A DNA stretch of 64,000 bases from Watersipora subatra (Eukaryota; Bryozoa; Gymnolaemata; Cheilostomatida; Watersiporidae): contig NC_088716.1 of assembly GCF_963576615.1 (NCBI RefSeq), positions 62,980,728 through 63,044,727 of the forward strand. The letters run 5' to 3'. Below are positions 63,973 through 64,000 of the stretch, piece after piece. The position numbers and the translations under genes are program-made. The notes under the pieces were generated by a model, which was given only the letters and a program-made list of their open reading frames with translations, was not told the DNA's origin and did not search any database. Each line of letters opens with the position of its first letter. The stretch's first letter is position 1.

Positions 63973-64000
63973 GTAAGGCCAACGCCTCAGTTTATAAACA

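Noticed and set aside
2530-63972. Spectrin, dystonin/MACF1 or nesprin as gene identity
   Set aside because: Spectrin-type repeats alone would allow these, but the order and motifs (VIKTGRQLVEKKQ, GDH in R13, EGMSQNQSVI) follow dystrophin specifically.

Overview
The window is intronic and exonic DNA from an animal. It holds a long internal part of one gene on the + strand, a dystrophin orthologue, coding for about 1,760 residues in 30 small exons between 2530 and 63972. Both gene ends lie outside the window. The exons translate into spectrin-type three-helix repeats that line up in order with human dystrophin, from the end of rod repeat R4 to the start of hinge 3. The clearest match is the exon at 26767-26961, whose EVEYVIKTGRQLVEKKQ corresponds to human EVEMVIKTGRQIVQKKQ. 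Several exons have the same length as the human exon they align with (213, 114, 150, 162, 174, 176 and 150 nt, compared with remembered human exons 23, 24, 29, 30, 32, 45 and 47), and splice phases agree around human exons 44-47. The protein is well diverged from vertebrates, the DNA is AT-rich and the introns are full of minisatellites, so an invertebrate bilaterian is likely. The phylum cannot be fixed from the sequence; a marine lophotrochozoan is only a guess.

Layout. 1-2529: upstream intron with a 39-bp minisatellite. 2530-28417: eighteen exons (R4 end to about R13), separated by introns that mostly carry their own private tandem array, plus an intronic tRNA-His gene at 7510-7581 and several non-autonomous DNA transposons. 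28418-33765: a 5.3-kb intron largely free of arrays that contains a candidate alternative first exon (32724-32762, MWSSVDQLDSLME). It would splice in phase 0 to the exon at 33766 and so drive an N-terminally truncated dystrophin. 33766-44197: three exons and then a 714-nt exon that inserts about 145 low-complexity residues between R15 and R16. 44198-60580: seven exons (R16 to the end of R19), a transposon set in a (TA)n tract, a nested foldback transposon and a 1.8-kb 29-bp array. 60581-63972: an array of 65-bp hairpin units, a candidate 21-nt microexon and a hinge-3 exon.

How the parts act together. The protein product would be the rod of a large cytoskeletal linker under the plasma membrane, joining actin (N-terminal domain, outside the window) to the dystroglycan complex (C-terminal domain, outside the window). 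The candidate short isoform, the 21-nt microexon and a 63-nt cassette would all change rod length or hinge composition without changing frame. Two minisatellites have copied a splice site of the gene itself: five copies of a 35-bp unit end at the acceptor of the exon at 12514, and five copies of a 56-bp unit start with the donor of the exon ending at 48518. These, together with the near one-array-per-intron pattern, are the most unusual features of the window. I saw no viral gene, no intact transposase or reverse transcriptase, no toxin gene and no CRISPR array.
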